From: Paeniroseomonas aquatica
GTDB lineage: Bacteria > Pseudomonadota > Alphaproteobacteria > Acetobacterales > Acetobacteraceae
Assembly (NCBI RefSeq): GCF_030409335.1
Contig: NZ_JAUFPN010000195.1
Coordinates: 1-64,000, forward strand
Direction of reading: 5' to 3'
Length of the DNA: 64,000 nucleotides
This document shows positions 33,873 to 42,657 of this stretch, one piece after another; position 1 is the stretch's first letter, and the number at the start of each line of letters is the position of its first letter. A model generated the notes under the pieces. The model ran no database searches, was not told where the DNA came from, and worked only from the letters and a program-made list of their open reading frames with translations. Position numbers and translations under genes: made by a program.

Positions 33873-34765
33873 GCGACCGGCCGCAGTGGGAGAACGACGG
33901 CCGCGACTGGCCCAACCGCGCCGCCAGCCGCTTCGTCCAGGCCGGCGGGCTGCGCTGGCATGTCCAGCAGGCGGGGGAGGGGCCGGTGCTGCTGCTGGTC
34001 CATGGCACCGGCGCCGCGACCCATTCCTGGCGCGGCCTGCTGCCGCTGCTGGCCCGCCGCTTCACCGTCGTCGCCCCGGACCTGCCGGGGCATGGCTTCA
34101 CCACCGCCCCGGCCGGCGGCCGGCTCTCGCTGCCCTACATGGCCCGCGCCCTGGCGGCGCTGCTCGCCGCGCTCGGCCAGCGGCCCGAACTGGTCGCCGG
34201 GCATTCGGCCGGCGCCGCCATCCTGGCCCGCATGGCGCTGGACGGCGCCATCGCCCCCCGCGCCCTCATCGGCCTCAATGCCGCGCTGCTGCCCTTCGAG
34301 GGGCTGGCCGGGCAGGTCTTCTCGCCGATCGCCCGGCTGCTCTCGGGGGTGCCCGCGGTGCCCTGGTTCTTCGCCCGCCGCGCCGGGGACCGCGCGGTGG
34401 TCGAACGGCTGCTGCGCGACACCGGCTCGGCGCTGGACCCCGAGGGGGTGGAGCTCTACGCCCGGCTGGTCCGCCGCCCCGCGCATGTGGCCGCGGCGCT
34501 CGGCATGATGGCGCACTGGGACCTGCATCCGCTGCTGCGCGACCTGCGCCGGCTGGCCCCGCCGCCGGTGCTGCTGGTCGGCGGCGCCGACCGCACCGTG
34601 CCGCCCGCCGATGCCAGGCGGCTGCGCGCGATGCTGCCGGCGCTCCGCATCGTCCCGCTGCCCGGCCTGGGCCACCTGGCGCATGAGGAGCAGCCGGCGC
34701 GGGTCGCCGCGGTCATCGAGGGCATCGCCGCCGAGGCGGGGGTGCTGGCGCTCGCGCCGGCATGA
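33869..34765 (+). CDS. bchO: Alpha/beta hydrolase BchO (Mg-chelatase associated)
   Basis: A 298-residue alpha/beta-fold hydrolase of the BchO family, consistently linked to bchID but with an unproven reaction. Features are VHGTGAATHSWRGLLPLLA (oxyanion region), PDLPGHGFTTAP, the nucleophile elbow AGHSAGAAIL and the catalytic histidine in LPGLGHLAHEE. The N-terminal WENDGRDWPNRAASRFV is characteristic of BchO. Its ends overlap bchD and the DUF3422 gene by four bases each, so the superoperon continues into DUF3422. Confidence 0.9.
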   Translation: MSDRPQWENDGRDWPNRAASRFVQAGGLRWHVQQAGEGPVLLLVHGTGAATHSWRGLLPLLARRFTVVAPDLPGHGFTTAPAGGRLSLPYMARALAALLAALGQRPELVAGHSAGAAILARMALDGAIAPRALIGLNAALLPFEGLAGQVFSPIARLLSGVPAVPWFFARRAGDRAVVERLLRDTGSALDPEGVELYARLVRRPAHVAAALGMMAHWDLHPLLRDLRRLAPPPVLLVGGADRTVPPADARRLRAMLPALRIVPLPGLGHLAHEEQPARVAAVIEGIAAEAGVLALAPA

Positions 34766-36072
34766 TCCTCCCGGCCTCGCATCCGCAGCGGCTCGAGCTC
34801 AACGACGAGGTCCATGCGCGGCCGCCGGAGGCGATGGCGCCCAGCCTGCGGGTCTCCTACCTCGCCCTGCTGGCCGACCCGCTGCGCCGCGATGCCTCCT
34901 GGGAGGCGGTCTGCGACCTCGCCCGCCGCTCCGCCGTCGCCCCGCCGCTGCCGGGCGCCAGCCATTTCAGCGCCGACCTCGGCCCCTTCCGGCTGAAGTG
35001 GGAGCGGCACACCGAGTTCAGCCGCTTCATGATCATCGCTCCGGGCGCCGGGGAGGATCCCTTCGCCGATCCCGCCATCGCCGCCGTCCCGCCCGACTGG
35101 GTGCAGGCGCTGCCCGGCGAGCTGATGGTCGCCGCCCATCTGGCGCTGGTGCCGGGGGAGGCGGCGCTGGCCGACATCGACCGGCTCTCGGAGCGGCTCT
35201 TCGCCGGCAATTGGCTGGTCGGCGGCACCGTCTCCGGCGGGGCGGCGCGGGTCTTCACCGATTTCCGCATCCATACCGGCGGCTTCAGCCGCTTCCTGGT
35301 GCAGGACCGCAGCACCACCCCGCGCCAGGCGGGCCGCATCATCCAGCGGCTGCTGGAGATCGACACCTACCGGATGCTGGCGCTCCTCGCCCTGCCGCTG
35401 GCGCGGGAGATCGGCCCCTACCTCACCGCCGCCGAGCGCAAGCTGGCCGAGATCACCGCCGCGCTGGTCTCGGCCGGCCCGGCGGACGAGCCCGGCCTGC
35501 TCGAGAGCCTCACCCGCCTCGCCGCCGAGATCGAGAGCCGCGAGGCGCAGACCCTGTACCGCTTCAGCGCCGCCGATGCCTATTACGAGCTGGTGCAGCG
35601 CCGCATCGCCGAATTGCGCGAGACGCGCATGGAGGGGATGCAGACCCTGCAGGAATTCACCGAGCGCCGGCTGGCCCCGGCGATGAACACCTGCCGCGCC
35701 GTCGCCGCCCGGCAGGACGCGCTGTCCCGCCGCGTCGCCCGGGCCACGCAGCTGCTCTCGACCCGGGTGGACCTGACGCGCGAATTGCAGAACCAGGTGG
35801 TGCTGGCGAACATGGACCGCCGGGCGCAGCTGCAGCTGCGGCTGCAGGAGACGGTCGAGGGCCTCTCGATCGCCGCGGTCACCTACTACATCGTCGGGCT
35901 GGTCGCCTATGTCGCCAAGGGGCTGAAGGCCGGCGGCATGAGGCTTGACGTCGATCTCGTCACCGGCATCGCCATCCCGCTGGTGGCGGTCGCGGTGGCG
36001 CTCGGCGTGCGCCAGATCCGCCACATGGTGACGCGCCGGTCGAGGCTCATCGGACCACCATCGGGAAGGTGA
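34762..36072 (+). CDS. DUF3422 family membrane-anchored protein
   Basis: A 436-residue member of DUF3422, function unknown. The N-terminal HPQRLELNDEVHARPPEAM and RWERHTEFSRF-like segment (KWERHTEFSRFMII) are family signatures. A long helical, coiled-coil-prone region (about 210-370) precedes two membrane segments near the C-terminus (ITYYIVGLVAYVAKGL and VTGIAIPLVAVAVALGV). It is joined to bchO by ATGA, hence probably co-expressed with Mg-chelatase genes. The last 26 bases overlap the convergent hydrolase gene. Confidence 0.85.
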   Translation: MILPASHPQRLELNDEVHARPPEAMAPSLRVSYLALLADPLRRDASWEAVCDLARRSAVAPPLPGASHFSADLGPFRLKWERHTEFSRFMIIAPGAGEDPFADPAIAAVPPDWVQALPGELMVAAHLALVPGEAALADIDRLSERLFAGNWLVGGTVSGGAARVFTDFRIHTGGFSRFLVQDRSTTPRQAGRIIQRLLEIDTYRMLALLALPLAREIGPYLTAAERKLAEITAALVSAGPADEPGLLESLTRLAAEIESREAQTLYRFSAADAYYELVQRRIAELRETRMEGMQTLQEFTERRLAPAMNTCRAVAARQDALSRRVARATQLLSTRVDLTRELQNQVVLANMDRRAQLQLRLQETVEGLSIAAVTYYIVGLVAYVAKGLKAGGMRLDVDLVTGIAIPLVAVAVALGVRQIRHMVTRRSRLIGPPSGR

Positions 36073-37558
36073 CGGCCATGGCCCAGGCGAGCGCCAGCGC
36101 ATGCGCCGTGGCGGCGACCAGCGGCGTGCCGGTCGCCCGGTTGGCCCAGGCGCCGAACAGCCCGTAGACCGTGAGGAAGACCAGCATCACCGGCACGATG
36201 ATGATGAGGAAGAACAGCCGCGGCGGGTCGAGCGCCACCGCCCCGAGCAGCGACAGCAGGAAGGCCAGCTTGGTCGCGGGATAGGCGAGGCGCGCCGCGC
36301 CCGGCCCGCGCGTCGCCCATTCATCCGCCAGGAACCAGGGCAGCGTCCCCACCAGCATCGCCGGCACCAGCCAGAGCCGGTGCGGCGTGGGCCAGAAGCT
36401 GGTCAGGAAGGCCTCGATCGGCAGGCCGAAGCCGAGGATGCCGAAGGCGGCGACCGCCGCCGCCGCCAGCGCGAAGCGCGGCGCCGCGATCGGCCCGGGC
36501 CGCCGCGCCCCGCGCCACCACAGCGCCGCCGCCGTCAGCGCTCCGTACAGGGCGAAATGCAGCACGAGGTAGTCGCCGAGCAGCAGCGGCAGCAGCTCGG
36601 TCGGCAGCAGCCGCAGCAGCAGCGGCGTGACGATGGCGGGTCCGAAGACCACCGGCCAGAGCCGCCGCCAGCCGAGCCCCGCGCCCTGTCCCGGACCGAC
36701 CCGCGGCAGCAGCAGCGACAGCGGCCAGGCCAGCAGCAGCAGCCCGCCGAACAGCAGCCCGAGCGCGCCGCCGCGGACATCGAGCCGGCCGCCGCCGCTC
36801 CGGCCGAAGGCCTGGTTCAGCCAGTCCCGCGCCGCCGCCAGGCTGTCCCGGCTGTAGAGCACGCCGATATGCTCGACGCCGCGGGCCAGGACCAGCCGGC
36901 GCGCGGTGCCATCGGCGAAGCGGCCGTAGGTGGTGCGCTCCGCCACCTCGCCCGGCGTCGCCATGCCGGCGATGCGGCGGCCTTCCCCGATCAGGAAAGC
37001 CGGCTCCCAGGCGCCGACCACCACCAGCAGGTTGCGTGGCCGGTCGGCGGTGACCTTGGGGCCGAACAGGGAGAGCGCCACCGTCGCCCCGACCTCGGGC
37101 CGGTCGAGCGCCCAGCGCACGACGATGTCGGAGGCCATCGAATGCCCGAGCAGCGCCAGCCGCCCGTCGCCCAGCCCGCGCGTCGCCGCGACCACGCGGC
37201 CCAGCGAATCGAGCAATGCGCCGGCGGCGGCCGCATCATCCCGCAGCCCGCCCGACAGCGGCTGCGGATTGCGCCCATGGCCGGGGAAGTCGAAGGTCAC
37301 CGCGACATAGCCGGCCTGGGCGAGGGTATCGGCGAAGGGCTGCATCATCTGCTGCGACCCGGCGAAGCCATGCGCGATCACCACCACCGGCCCCGTCGCA
37401 TCGGGCTGGCGGAACACCGTCGCCGGTACCTCCCCGACGGCGATCCGTTCCACCTGCAGCCCCGCGCGCGCCGCGCGCAGCCGCGCCAGCCCGAGGCCGA
37501 TGCCCACCAGCGCCAGCAGCGCCATCGCCACTGCGGCGGTTCGTCGAAAGCTTTGCAT
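36047..37558 (-). CDS. Alpha/beta hydrolase fused to a multi-pass membrane domain
   Basis: A 503-residue protein. An N-terminal membrane segment (about 8-28) is followed by a hydrolase domain (about 45-260): IAHGFAGSQQMMQPF, FDFPGHGRNPQPL, nucleophile elbow GHSMASDIVV and a histidine in GVEHIGVL. From about residue 275 on there are six to eight hydrophobic segments without a recognised family. The start is the ATG at 37558; a longer frame running into crtD antisense is ignored. It is divergent from crtD with 115 bases between and no convincing PpsR site. Lipid or ester substrates are possible, but nothing shows which. Confidence 0.8.
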   Translation of the reverse strand: MQSFRRTAAVAMALLALVGIGLGLARLRAARAGLQVERIAVGEVPATVFRQPDATGPVVVIAHGFAGSQQMMQPFADTLAQAGYVAVTFDFPGHGRNPQPLSGGLRDDAAAAGALLDSLGRVVAATRGLGDGRLALLGHSMASDIVVRWALDRPEVGATVALSLFGPKVTADRPRNLLVVVGAWEPAFLIGEGRRIAGMATPGEVAERTTYGRFADGTARRLVLARGVEHIGVLYSRDSLAAARDWLNQAFGRSGGGRLDVRGGALGLLFGGLLLLAWPLSLLLPRVGPGQGAGLGWRRLWPVVFGPAIVTPLLLRLLPTELLPLLLGDYLVLHFALYGALTAAALWWRGARRPGPIAAPRFALAAAAVAAFGILGFGLPIEAFLTSFWPTPHRLWLVPAMLVGTLPWFLADEWATRGPGAARLAYPATKLAFLLSLLGAVALDPPRLFFLIIIVPVMLVFLTVYGLFGAWANRATGTPLVAATAHALALAWAMAVTFPMVVR

Positions 37559-37659
37559 GCACCGCGAAGATTGGCATGGACGCGTGGCGTGGAACAGCGA
37601 CGGCGATTGACCTGCATCCTGTTGCCGACCCATCATCGCGGGCCACACGGGAGCCAAGA

Positions 37660-37677
37660 ATGAAGCAGCCTGCATGA
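37660..37677 (+). other. Five-codon leader ORF overlapping the crtD start
   Basis: ATG AAG CAG CCT GCA TGA encodes MKQPA. GGGAG (37649-37653) lies six bases before its ATG, whereas crtD itself has no Shine-Dalgarno at a normal distance. The stop codon overlaps the crtD ATG (ATGA). Ribosomes may load at the leader and restart on crtD by translational coupling. This is inference from spacing only. Confidence 0.4.
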
Positions 37678-39158
37678 GCCGCCGCGTGGTGATCATCGGC
37701 GCCGGCATCGGTGGCCTCGCCGCGGCCCTGGCGCTCGCCGCGCGCGGCATGGAGGTGCTCGTGCTCGAACGCGCCGCGACGCCCGGCGGCAAGATGCGGG
37801 AGATCGCCATCGGCGAGGCGCGGATCGACGGCGGCCCGACCGTCTTCACCATGCGCTGGGTCTTCGACGAGCTCTTCGCCCAGGCCGGCACCACGCTGGC
37901 CGAGCATCTCACGCTGCAGCCCGTCACCACCCTCGCGCGCCATGCCTGGGACGGCGGCGCGCGGCTGGACCTGTTCGCCGACATCGAGCAGTCGGCGGCG
38001 GCCATCGGCCGCTTCGCCGGCGCGGCCGAGGCGCGCGGCTACCTCGACTTCTGCGCCCGCGCCCGCCGGACCTATGCGGCGCTGGAGGGGCCCTTCATCC
38101 GCGGCGCCCGGCCGAGCCCGGTCTCGCTCGTGGCCCGCGCCGGGCTCGGCGGTGTCGGCCGGCTGCTGGCGACCTCGCCCTTCAGCACCTTGTGGAACGC
38201 GCTCGGCGAGCATTTCAAGGACCCGCGGCTGCGCCAGCTGTTCGGCCGCTACGCCACCTATGTCGGCTCCTCGCCCTTCCTCGCGCCGGCGACGCTGATG
38301 CTCATCGCCCATGTCGAGCAATCCGGCGTCTGGCTGGTGGAGGGCGGCATGCATCGGGTGGCCCGCACCGTCGCCGATCTCGCCGCCGCCCGGGGTGCGG
38401 GCTTCCGCTACGGCGCCGAGGTGGCCGAGATCCTCGCCGCCAATGGCCGCACCACCGGCGTGCGGCTGGCCGATGGCGAGGTGATCCCGGCCGCCGCCGT
38501 CATCGCCAATGCCGACGTGGCGGCGCTGGCCGCCGGGCGCTTCGGCGCGGCGGCGGCGAAGGCGGTGGGTGCCGTGCCGCGCGCGGGCCGCTCGCTCTCG
38601 GCGGTGACCTGGGCACTGACGGCGCGGACGCAAGGCTTCCCGCTGCTGCGGCACAACGTCTTCTTCTCCGGCGACTATGCCGGCGAATTCGCCGACCTCA
38701 CCAGCCGTGGCAGCCTGCCCGCGACCCCCACCGTCTATGTCTGCGCCCAGGACCGCGGCGACGACGATGCGGCGCGCGAGGGCCCCGAGCGCCTGCTCTG
38801 CCTGATCAACGCCCCCGCCCGCGGCGACTACCGCCCGCTGCCCGAGGCCGCCGTCGCCGCTGCCGAGCGGGCCGCCTTCGCGCTGCTGGATCGCGCCGGG
38901 CTGCGGCTGGACCGCGCGCCGGAGCGCACGGTGCTGACCACGCCCACGGGGTTCGATGCGCTGTTCCCGGCGACCGGCGGCGCGCTTTATGGCCAGTCGG
39001 TGCATGGCTGGCAGGCGACCTTCGGCCGGCCCGGATCGCGCACGAAGCTGGCCGGGCTGTTCCTCGCCGGCGGCAGCACGCATCCCGGCGCCGGCGTGCC
39101 GATGGCCACGCTGTCCGGCCGGCTCGCCGCCGCCGCCGTGCTGGGGGAGGCGGCATGA
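37674..39158 (+). CDS. crtD: 1-hydroxycarotenoid 3,4-desaturase (methoxyneurosporene dehydrogenase)
   Basis: A 494-residue FAD-dependent desaturase of the CrtI family that adds the C3-C4 double bond in the spheroidene/spirilloxanthin pathway. The N-terminal dinucleotide fold VVIIGAGIGGLAAALALAARG and C-terminal FLAGGSTHPGAGVPMA are family hallmarks. GGPTVFTMRWVFDELF near residue 55 and the pairing with crtC distinguish CrtD from the phytoene desaturase at 43386. The stop overlaps the crtC start (ATGA). Confidence 0.92.
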   Translation: MSRRVVIIGAGIGGLAAALALAARGMEVLVLERAATPGGKMREIAIGEARIDGGPTVFTMRWVFDELFAQAGTTLAEHLTLQPVTTLARHAWDGGARLDLFADIEQSAAAIGRFAGAAEARGYLDFCARARRTYAALEGPFIRGARPSPVSLVARAGLGGVGRLLATSPFSTLWNALGEHFKDPRLRQLFGRYATYVGSSPFLAPATLMLIAHVEQSGVWLVEGGMHRVARTVADLAAARGAGFRYGAEVAEILAANGRTTGVRLADGEVIPAAAVIANADVAALAAGRFGAAAAKAVGAVPRAGRSLSAVTWALTARTQGFPLLRHNVFFSGDYAGEFADLTSRGSLPATPTVYVCAQDRGDDDAAREGPERLLCLINAPARGDYRPLPEAAVAAAERAAFALLDRAGLRLDRAPERTVLTTPTGFDALFPATGGALYGQSVHGWQATFGRPGSRTKLAGLFLAGGSTHPGAGVPMATLSGRLAAAAVLGEAA

Positions 39159-40087
39159 GCCGCGCCTGGGCCTTCGACCAATCGGTGCCGCCGCGCGGCT
39201 ATTGCTGGTGGTATGTCGATGCCCTCAGCGACGACGGCCGGCACGGCATCACCCTCATCGCCTTCATCGGCACGGTCTTCTCGCCCTGGTACGCGCTGGC
39301 GCGGCGGGGCGGCGGCGGCGACCCGGAGAACCACTGCTGCCTCAACGTCGCGCTGTATGGCAACCCGCGCCGCTGGGCGATGACCGACCGCCGCCGCGAT
39401 GCGCTGCGGCGCGACGCGGATCACCTCGAGATCGGCCCCAGCAGCCTCGCCTGGGACGGCGAGACGCTGACCATCCGGATCGAGGAGACCACCGCGCCCA
39501 TCCCCTCCCGCCTCAGCGGCACCGTCCGGCTGCGGCCGCAGGCGCTGTCCGAGCGGCGTTTCCAGCTCGATGCCGATGGCCGTCATCAGTGGCAGCCGAT
39601 CGCCGCGCGATCCCGCGTCGAGGTCGCGTTCACCAGCCCCGCGCTGCGCTGGTCCGGCCCCGCCTATTTCGACACCAATGCCGGCAGCGCGCCGCTGGAG
39701 CAGGATTTCATCCGCTGGGACTGGTGCCGCGCGCCGATGGAGGAGGCGACGGCGGTGCTCTACAACGCCGAGCGCCGCGACGGCACCTCCCAGTCCCTGG
39801 CCTTGCGCGTCGGCCGCAACGGTGTGGTCGAGGATTTCGAGCCGCCGCCGCGGGTGGACCTGCCGCGCACGCGCTGGCTGATCCCACGCCCCACGCGATC
39901 CGAGACCGGCGCCGCGCGCGTGGTCCGCAGCCTGGAGGATACGCCCTTCTATTCCCGCAGCGAGATCCGCACCCACCTGCTGGGCCAGGAGGCGACGGCG
40001 GTGCATGAGAGCCTGTCGCTCGACCGTTTCCGCTCGCCGGCGATGTACGCCATGCTGCCCTTCAAGGTGCCGCGGCCGCTGCGCTGA
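39155..40087 (+). CDS. crtC: Carotenoid 1,2-hydratase (hydroxyneurosporene synthase)
   Basis: A 310-residue cofactor-independent hydratase that adds water across the terminal C1-C2 double bond of acyclic carotenoids. Characteristic segments are SVPPRGYCWWYVDALSDDG, ITLIAFIGTVFSPWYA, the FDTNAGSAPLE active-site region and WDWCRAPM. Translationally coupled to crtD. Its last 26 bases overlap the convergent ATP-grasp gene. Confidence 0.93.
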   Translation: MSRAWAFDQSVPPRGYCWWYVDALSDDGRHGITLIAFIGTVFSPWYALARRGGGGDPENHCCLNVALYGNPRRWAMTDRRRDALRRDADHLEIGPSSLAWDGETLTIRIEETTAPIPSRLSGTVRLRPQALSERRFQLDADGRHQWQPIAARSRVEVAFTSPALRWSGPAYFDTNAGSAPLEQDFIRWDWCRAPMEEATAVLYNAERRDGTSQSLALRVGRNGVVEDFEPPPRVDLPRTRWLIPRPTRSETGAARVVRSLEDTPFYSRSEIRTHLLGQEATAVHESLSLDRFRSPAMYAMLPFKVPRPLR

Positions 40088-41207
40088 CGGGATCGCCGTA
40101 CCAGCCGACGTCGAGCGTCGCCACCTCGCCGAAGGGCACGCCCCGGGCGCGGGCCATGGCGATGATCTGCCAGGCGGTATAGGGCATGGTCAGCAGCGGC
40201 AGCGGGTCGCGCCAGTGCCAGGTCACGTCGCGGGTGCCGACCAGCTGCTGCAGGTTGGCGCGGAAGCGCGGCCAGTCGCCGAAGGCGTGCTGGGTCTCGG
40301 TCAGGCAGGACCAGAATTGCTGCAGCTGGCGGTCCGGGCGGAAGCGCACCGCCGTGCCCGGCGCGACGATCGCCGGGGCGAGGTCCTCGGGCGCCAGGAA
40401 ATGCAGGCCACTGGTGGTGCGCGGGTTGCACTCGATCCCCCAGGGCTTGCCCGCCTCATCCACTACGAAGTCGAAGGAGATGAAGCCGCTGTAGCTGGTG
40501 CCGGCGATGAAGCGCGTGACCCAGGCCTCGATCGCCGGCTGGTCGGTGACGCGCTCGAAGGCCACCGCGACGCTTCCGGACAGGGTGACCGCGCGGTACA
40601 CCACCGTCACCGCCGGCTGCCCGCCATGGGCGAGGGAACAGGTGCTGTAGATCGCGCCGGGAATGAAGGCCTGGACGATCGCCGCCTCGTCCCGCGGCAG
40701 CGGCGAACCGCGCGGCAGCATCCGCACCCCGCGGCCGGAGCAGGAATAGACCGGCTTCACCACCACATCCTGCCGCGCCACCATCGCCGCCGCGGCCGGG
40801 TCGCCGAGCGCCACCGTCTCCGGCGCCGCCACCCCCTCCGCCCGGGCGCGAAGGATGAAGCGGTGCTTGTCGTGCAGCGGCAGCACCACCTCCGGCGGCA
40901 TGGTGAAGACGCGCACCTCCGGCCCGACCAGCGGGGCGAGGAAGGCGACATGCATCGTCTCCTCCGAGATCGGCACCACCAGGCCGACATCCTCCCGCAG
41001 CACGACATCGGCGAGTTCGGCGAGGTAGCGGTGCCGGTCCACCGCGGGCGCGGTGACCTGGTAGCTGCGCGCGACATGGCGGGAAGCGCCGGCCAGGTGC
41101 CGCCGGAAGGGCTCGGCCACCACCACCCGCCAGCCCGCGGCGGCGAAGCTGCGCGCCAGGTCGAGCGCCTTCGGCAGCCGCCCCAGCGTCAGCAATACGG
41201 TCTTCAC
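40062..41207 (-). CDS. ATP-grasp enzyme of unknown specificity
   Basis: A 381-residue ATP-grasp ligase-like protein. The N-terminal Rossmann-like pre-ATP domain (LTLGRLPKALDLARSFAAAGW) is followed by DVVVKPVYSCSGRGV, with K151 and the glycine-rich loop binding ATP, and by FDFVVDEAGKPWGIECNPR, with E259 and N261 as Mg ligands. The family forms amide, thioester or acyl-phosphate bonds to carboxylates. The start overlaps the P450 stop by four bases, so the two form an operon inside the carotenoid genes. A tailoring ligase acting on an oxidised carotenoid end group is possible; amino-acid ligase or other roles are equally open. Confidence 0.75.
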   Translation of the reverse strand: MKTVLLTLGRLPKALDLARSFAAAGWRVVVAEPFRRHLAGASRHVARSYQVTAPAVDRHRYLAELADVVLREDVGLVVPISEETMHVAFLAPLVGPEVRVFTMPPEVVLPLHDKHRFILRARAEGVAAPETVALGDPAAAAMVARQDVVVKPVYSCSGRGVRMLPRGSPLPRDEAAIVQAFIPGAIYSTCSLAHGGQPAVTVVYRAVTLSGSVAVAFERVTDQPAIEAWVTRFIAGTSYSGFISFDFVVDEAGKPWGIECNPRTTSGLHFLAPEDLAPAIVAPGTAVRFRPDRQLQQFWSCLTETQHAFGDWPRFRANLQQLVGTRDVTWHWRDPLPLLTMPYTAWQIIAMARARGVPFGEVATLDVGWYGDPVSAAAAAP

Positions 41208-42565
41208 CGCCGCGCCACGGTGCAGAGGATCTGCTCCGCCGGCCGCGTCGTCAGCCGCGCCGCCGGGCGCACCTTCTCCGCGTCCCGCACCTTGAAGTCG
41301 AAGCGGCGGAACAGCCGGGCGATCAGCAGCGTCGCCTCGATGGTGGCGAAGGCCGCGCCGGCGCAGATGCGCGGCCCCAGGCCGAAGGGGATATAGGCGC
41401 CCGGCGTCAGTTCGGCCTCGCGTTCCGGCAGGAAGCGGTCGGGGTCGAATTGGTCGGGGTTGCGCCAGTACTCCTGGTGCCGGTGCAGGGTCCAGGGCGC
41501 GATCATCACCAACGCGCCGCGCTTGACCGGGTAGTCGCCGATCATGGTCCGTTCGTTGGCGATGCGCGGCAGGAAGGTGATCGGCGGGTAGAGCCGCAGG
41601 GTCTCGCGGAAGACGTTGCGGACGAAGACGAGGCGCTTGGTGTGCTCGAATTCCACCGGGCCGTCGCCGACCACGGCGTCGATCTCCGCCCGCATCCGCG
41701 CGACCACCTGCGGCTGCGTCGCCAGGATGAAGAAGACCCAGGTCAGCACGCTGGCGCTGGTCTCATGCCCCGCCAGGAACAGCACGCCGAGCTGGTCGAT
41801 CAGCTCCTCCCGGGTGAAGGCCCGGCCGCCCAGGTCGTCCCGCGCCGCGATCACCGCCGCGGCGATGTCGTCGAAGCTGCGCCCATCCCCCAGCAGGTGG
41901 GTGTCCAGCAGCTCGCCCAGCTGGTGCCGGATCAGCCGGCAGGCCTCCAGCACCCCCGGCTGCTGCGGCACGCGGGTCCAGGCCGGGTCCATGATGAGCC
42001 GGCGGATCTCCACCTGGGCCACGCTGCGCTCGAAGACGGTGAAGGCGTCGAAGACGTCGTGCGCCACCTGGGTCTGCAGGGTGGTCGAGAAGACGGTGCG
42101 GCAGATGATGTCGGCCGTCAGGTGGCTCATCGCCAGGTCGAGCGAGAAGGGGGCGCCGGTCCCGGCGGCTTCCTCCAGCGTCGCCTCGCAGGCATCCACG
42201 CCGGCCTGCATCGCCGGGAAGGCCCGGTTCACCCGCATCATCGACAGCGCCGGGTCGATCATCGCCCGCTGCCGCTTCCACGTCGCGCCGCTGCTGACGA
42301 AGATGCTGTCGCCGATCAGCGGCTCCAGCGCATTCACCATCAGGTCGCTCTTCGGGAAGATCCCCTGCGGGTCCAGCAGCACGTGGCGCACCAGGTCCGG
42401 CTGGTTGACGATGATGGTCGAGCGCCGGGAATAGCCGAGCGGCCCGATCTTCATGCGGTAGGCCTCGGCCGGCAGCAGGCCGAGCAGGTTGCCGTCGCCC
42501 TGCAGGGCGGCGCGTACCAGGGCGACAAGGGCGGAGCGGGCCTTCGGTCTCGGGGGGCAGTACAC
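41204..42565 (-). CDS. Cytochrome P450
   Basis: A 453-residue soluble-type P450. Motifs are complete: C-helix WKRQR (W96, R100), I-helix AGHETS (265-270), ExxR in ETLRLYPP (E321, R324), and the haem loop FGLGPRICAG with ligand C401. The start is a GTG at 42565, with GGAGG six bases upstream. No ferredoxin or reductase is adjacent. The promoter has two PpsR-type operators, so expression should follow the photosynthesis genes. Substrate unknown: carotenoid, isoprenoid or lipid oxidation would fit the setting. Confidence 0.92.
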   Translation of the reverse strand: MYCPPRPKARSALVALVRAALQGDGNLLGLLPAEAYRMKIGPLGYSRRSTIIVNQPDLVRHVLLDPQGIFPKSDLMVNALEPLIGDSIFVSSGATWKRQRAMIDPALSMMRVNRAFPAMQAGVDACEATLEEAAGTGAPFSLDLAMSHLTADIICRTVFSTTLQTQVAHDVFDAFTVFERSVAQVEIRRLIMDPAWTRVPQQPGVLEACRLIRHQLGELLDTHLLGDGRSFDDIAAAVIAARDDLGGRAFTREELIDQLGVLFLAGHETSASVLTWVFFILATQPQVVARMRAEIDAVVGDGPVEFEHTKRLVFVRNVFRETLRLYPPITFLPRIANERTMIGDYPVKRGALVMIAPWTLHRHQEYWRNPDQFDPDRFLPEREAELTPGAYIPFGLGPRICAGAAFATIEATLLIARLFRRFDFKVRDAEKVRPAARLTTRPAEQILCTVARR

Positions 42566-42589
42566 CGGAACCTCCAGGCTGTGGCCGGA

Positions 42590-42633
42590 CGTCAGTTTAG
42601 GTTTACACTACATACTGTCAATGCATACTGTCA
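42590..42633. promoter_or_regulatory. Divergent promoters with paired PpsR-type operators (P450 / DUF2306-like gene)
   Basis: Site 1 (42590-42607) is CGT-N12-ACA; site 2 (42616-42633) is TGT-N12-TCA; their starts are 26 bases apart, as at bchC. For the P450, minus-strand TTGACA (42621-42616) is followed after 16 bases by TAAACT (42599-42594). For the membrane-protein gene, TTTACA (42602-42607) and CATACT (42624-42629) are 16 bases apart. Each operator therefore covers promoter elements in both directions. A 10-base direct repeat, CATACTGTCA, occurs at 42611 and 42624. Confidence 0.6.
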
Positions 42634-42657
42634 GCCGGAGCCGCGGAACGCCGTCCC

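Noticed and set aside
37559-37673. PpsR site between the hydrolase fusion and crtD
   Set aside because: I found TGT and ACA half-sites but none with 12-base spacing, so no operator is claimed for crtDC.
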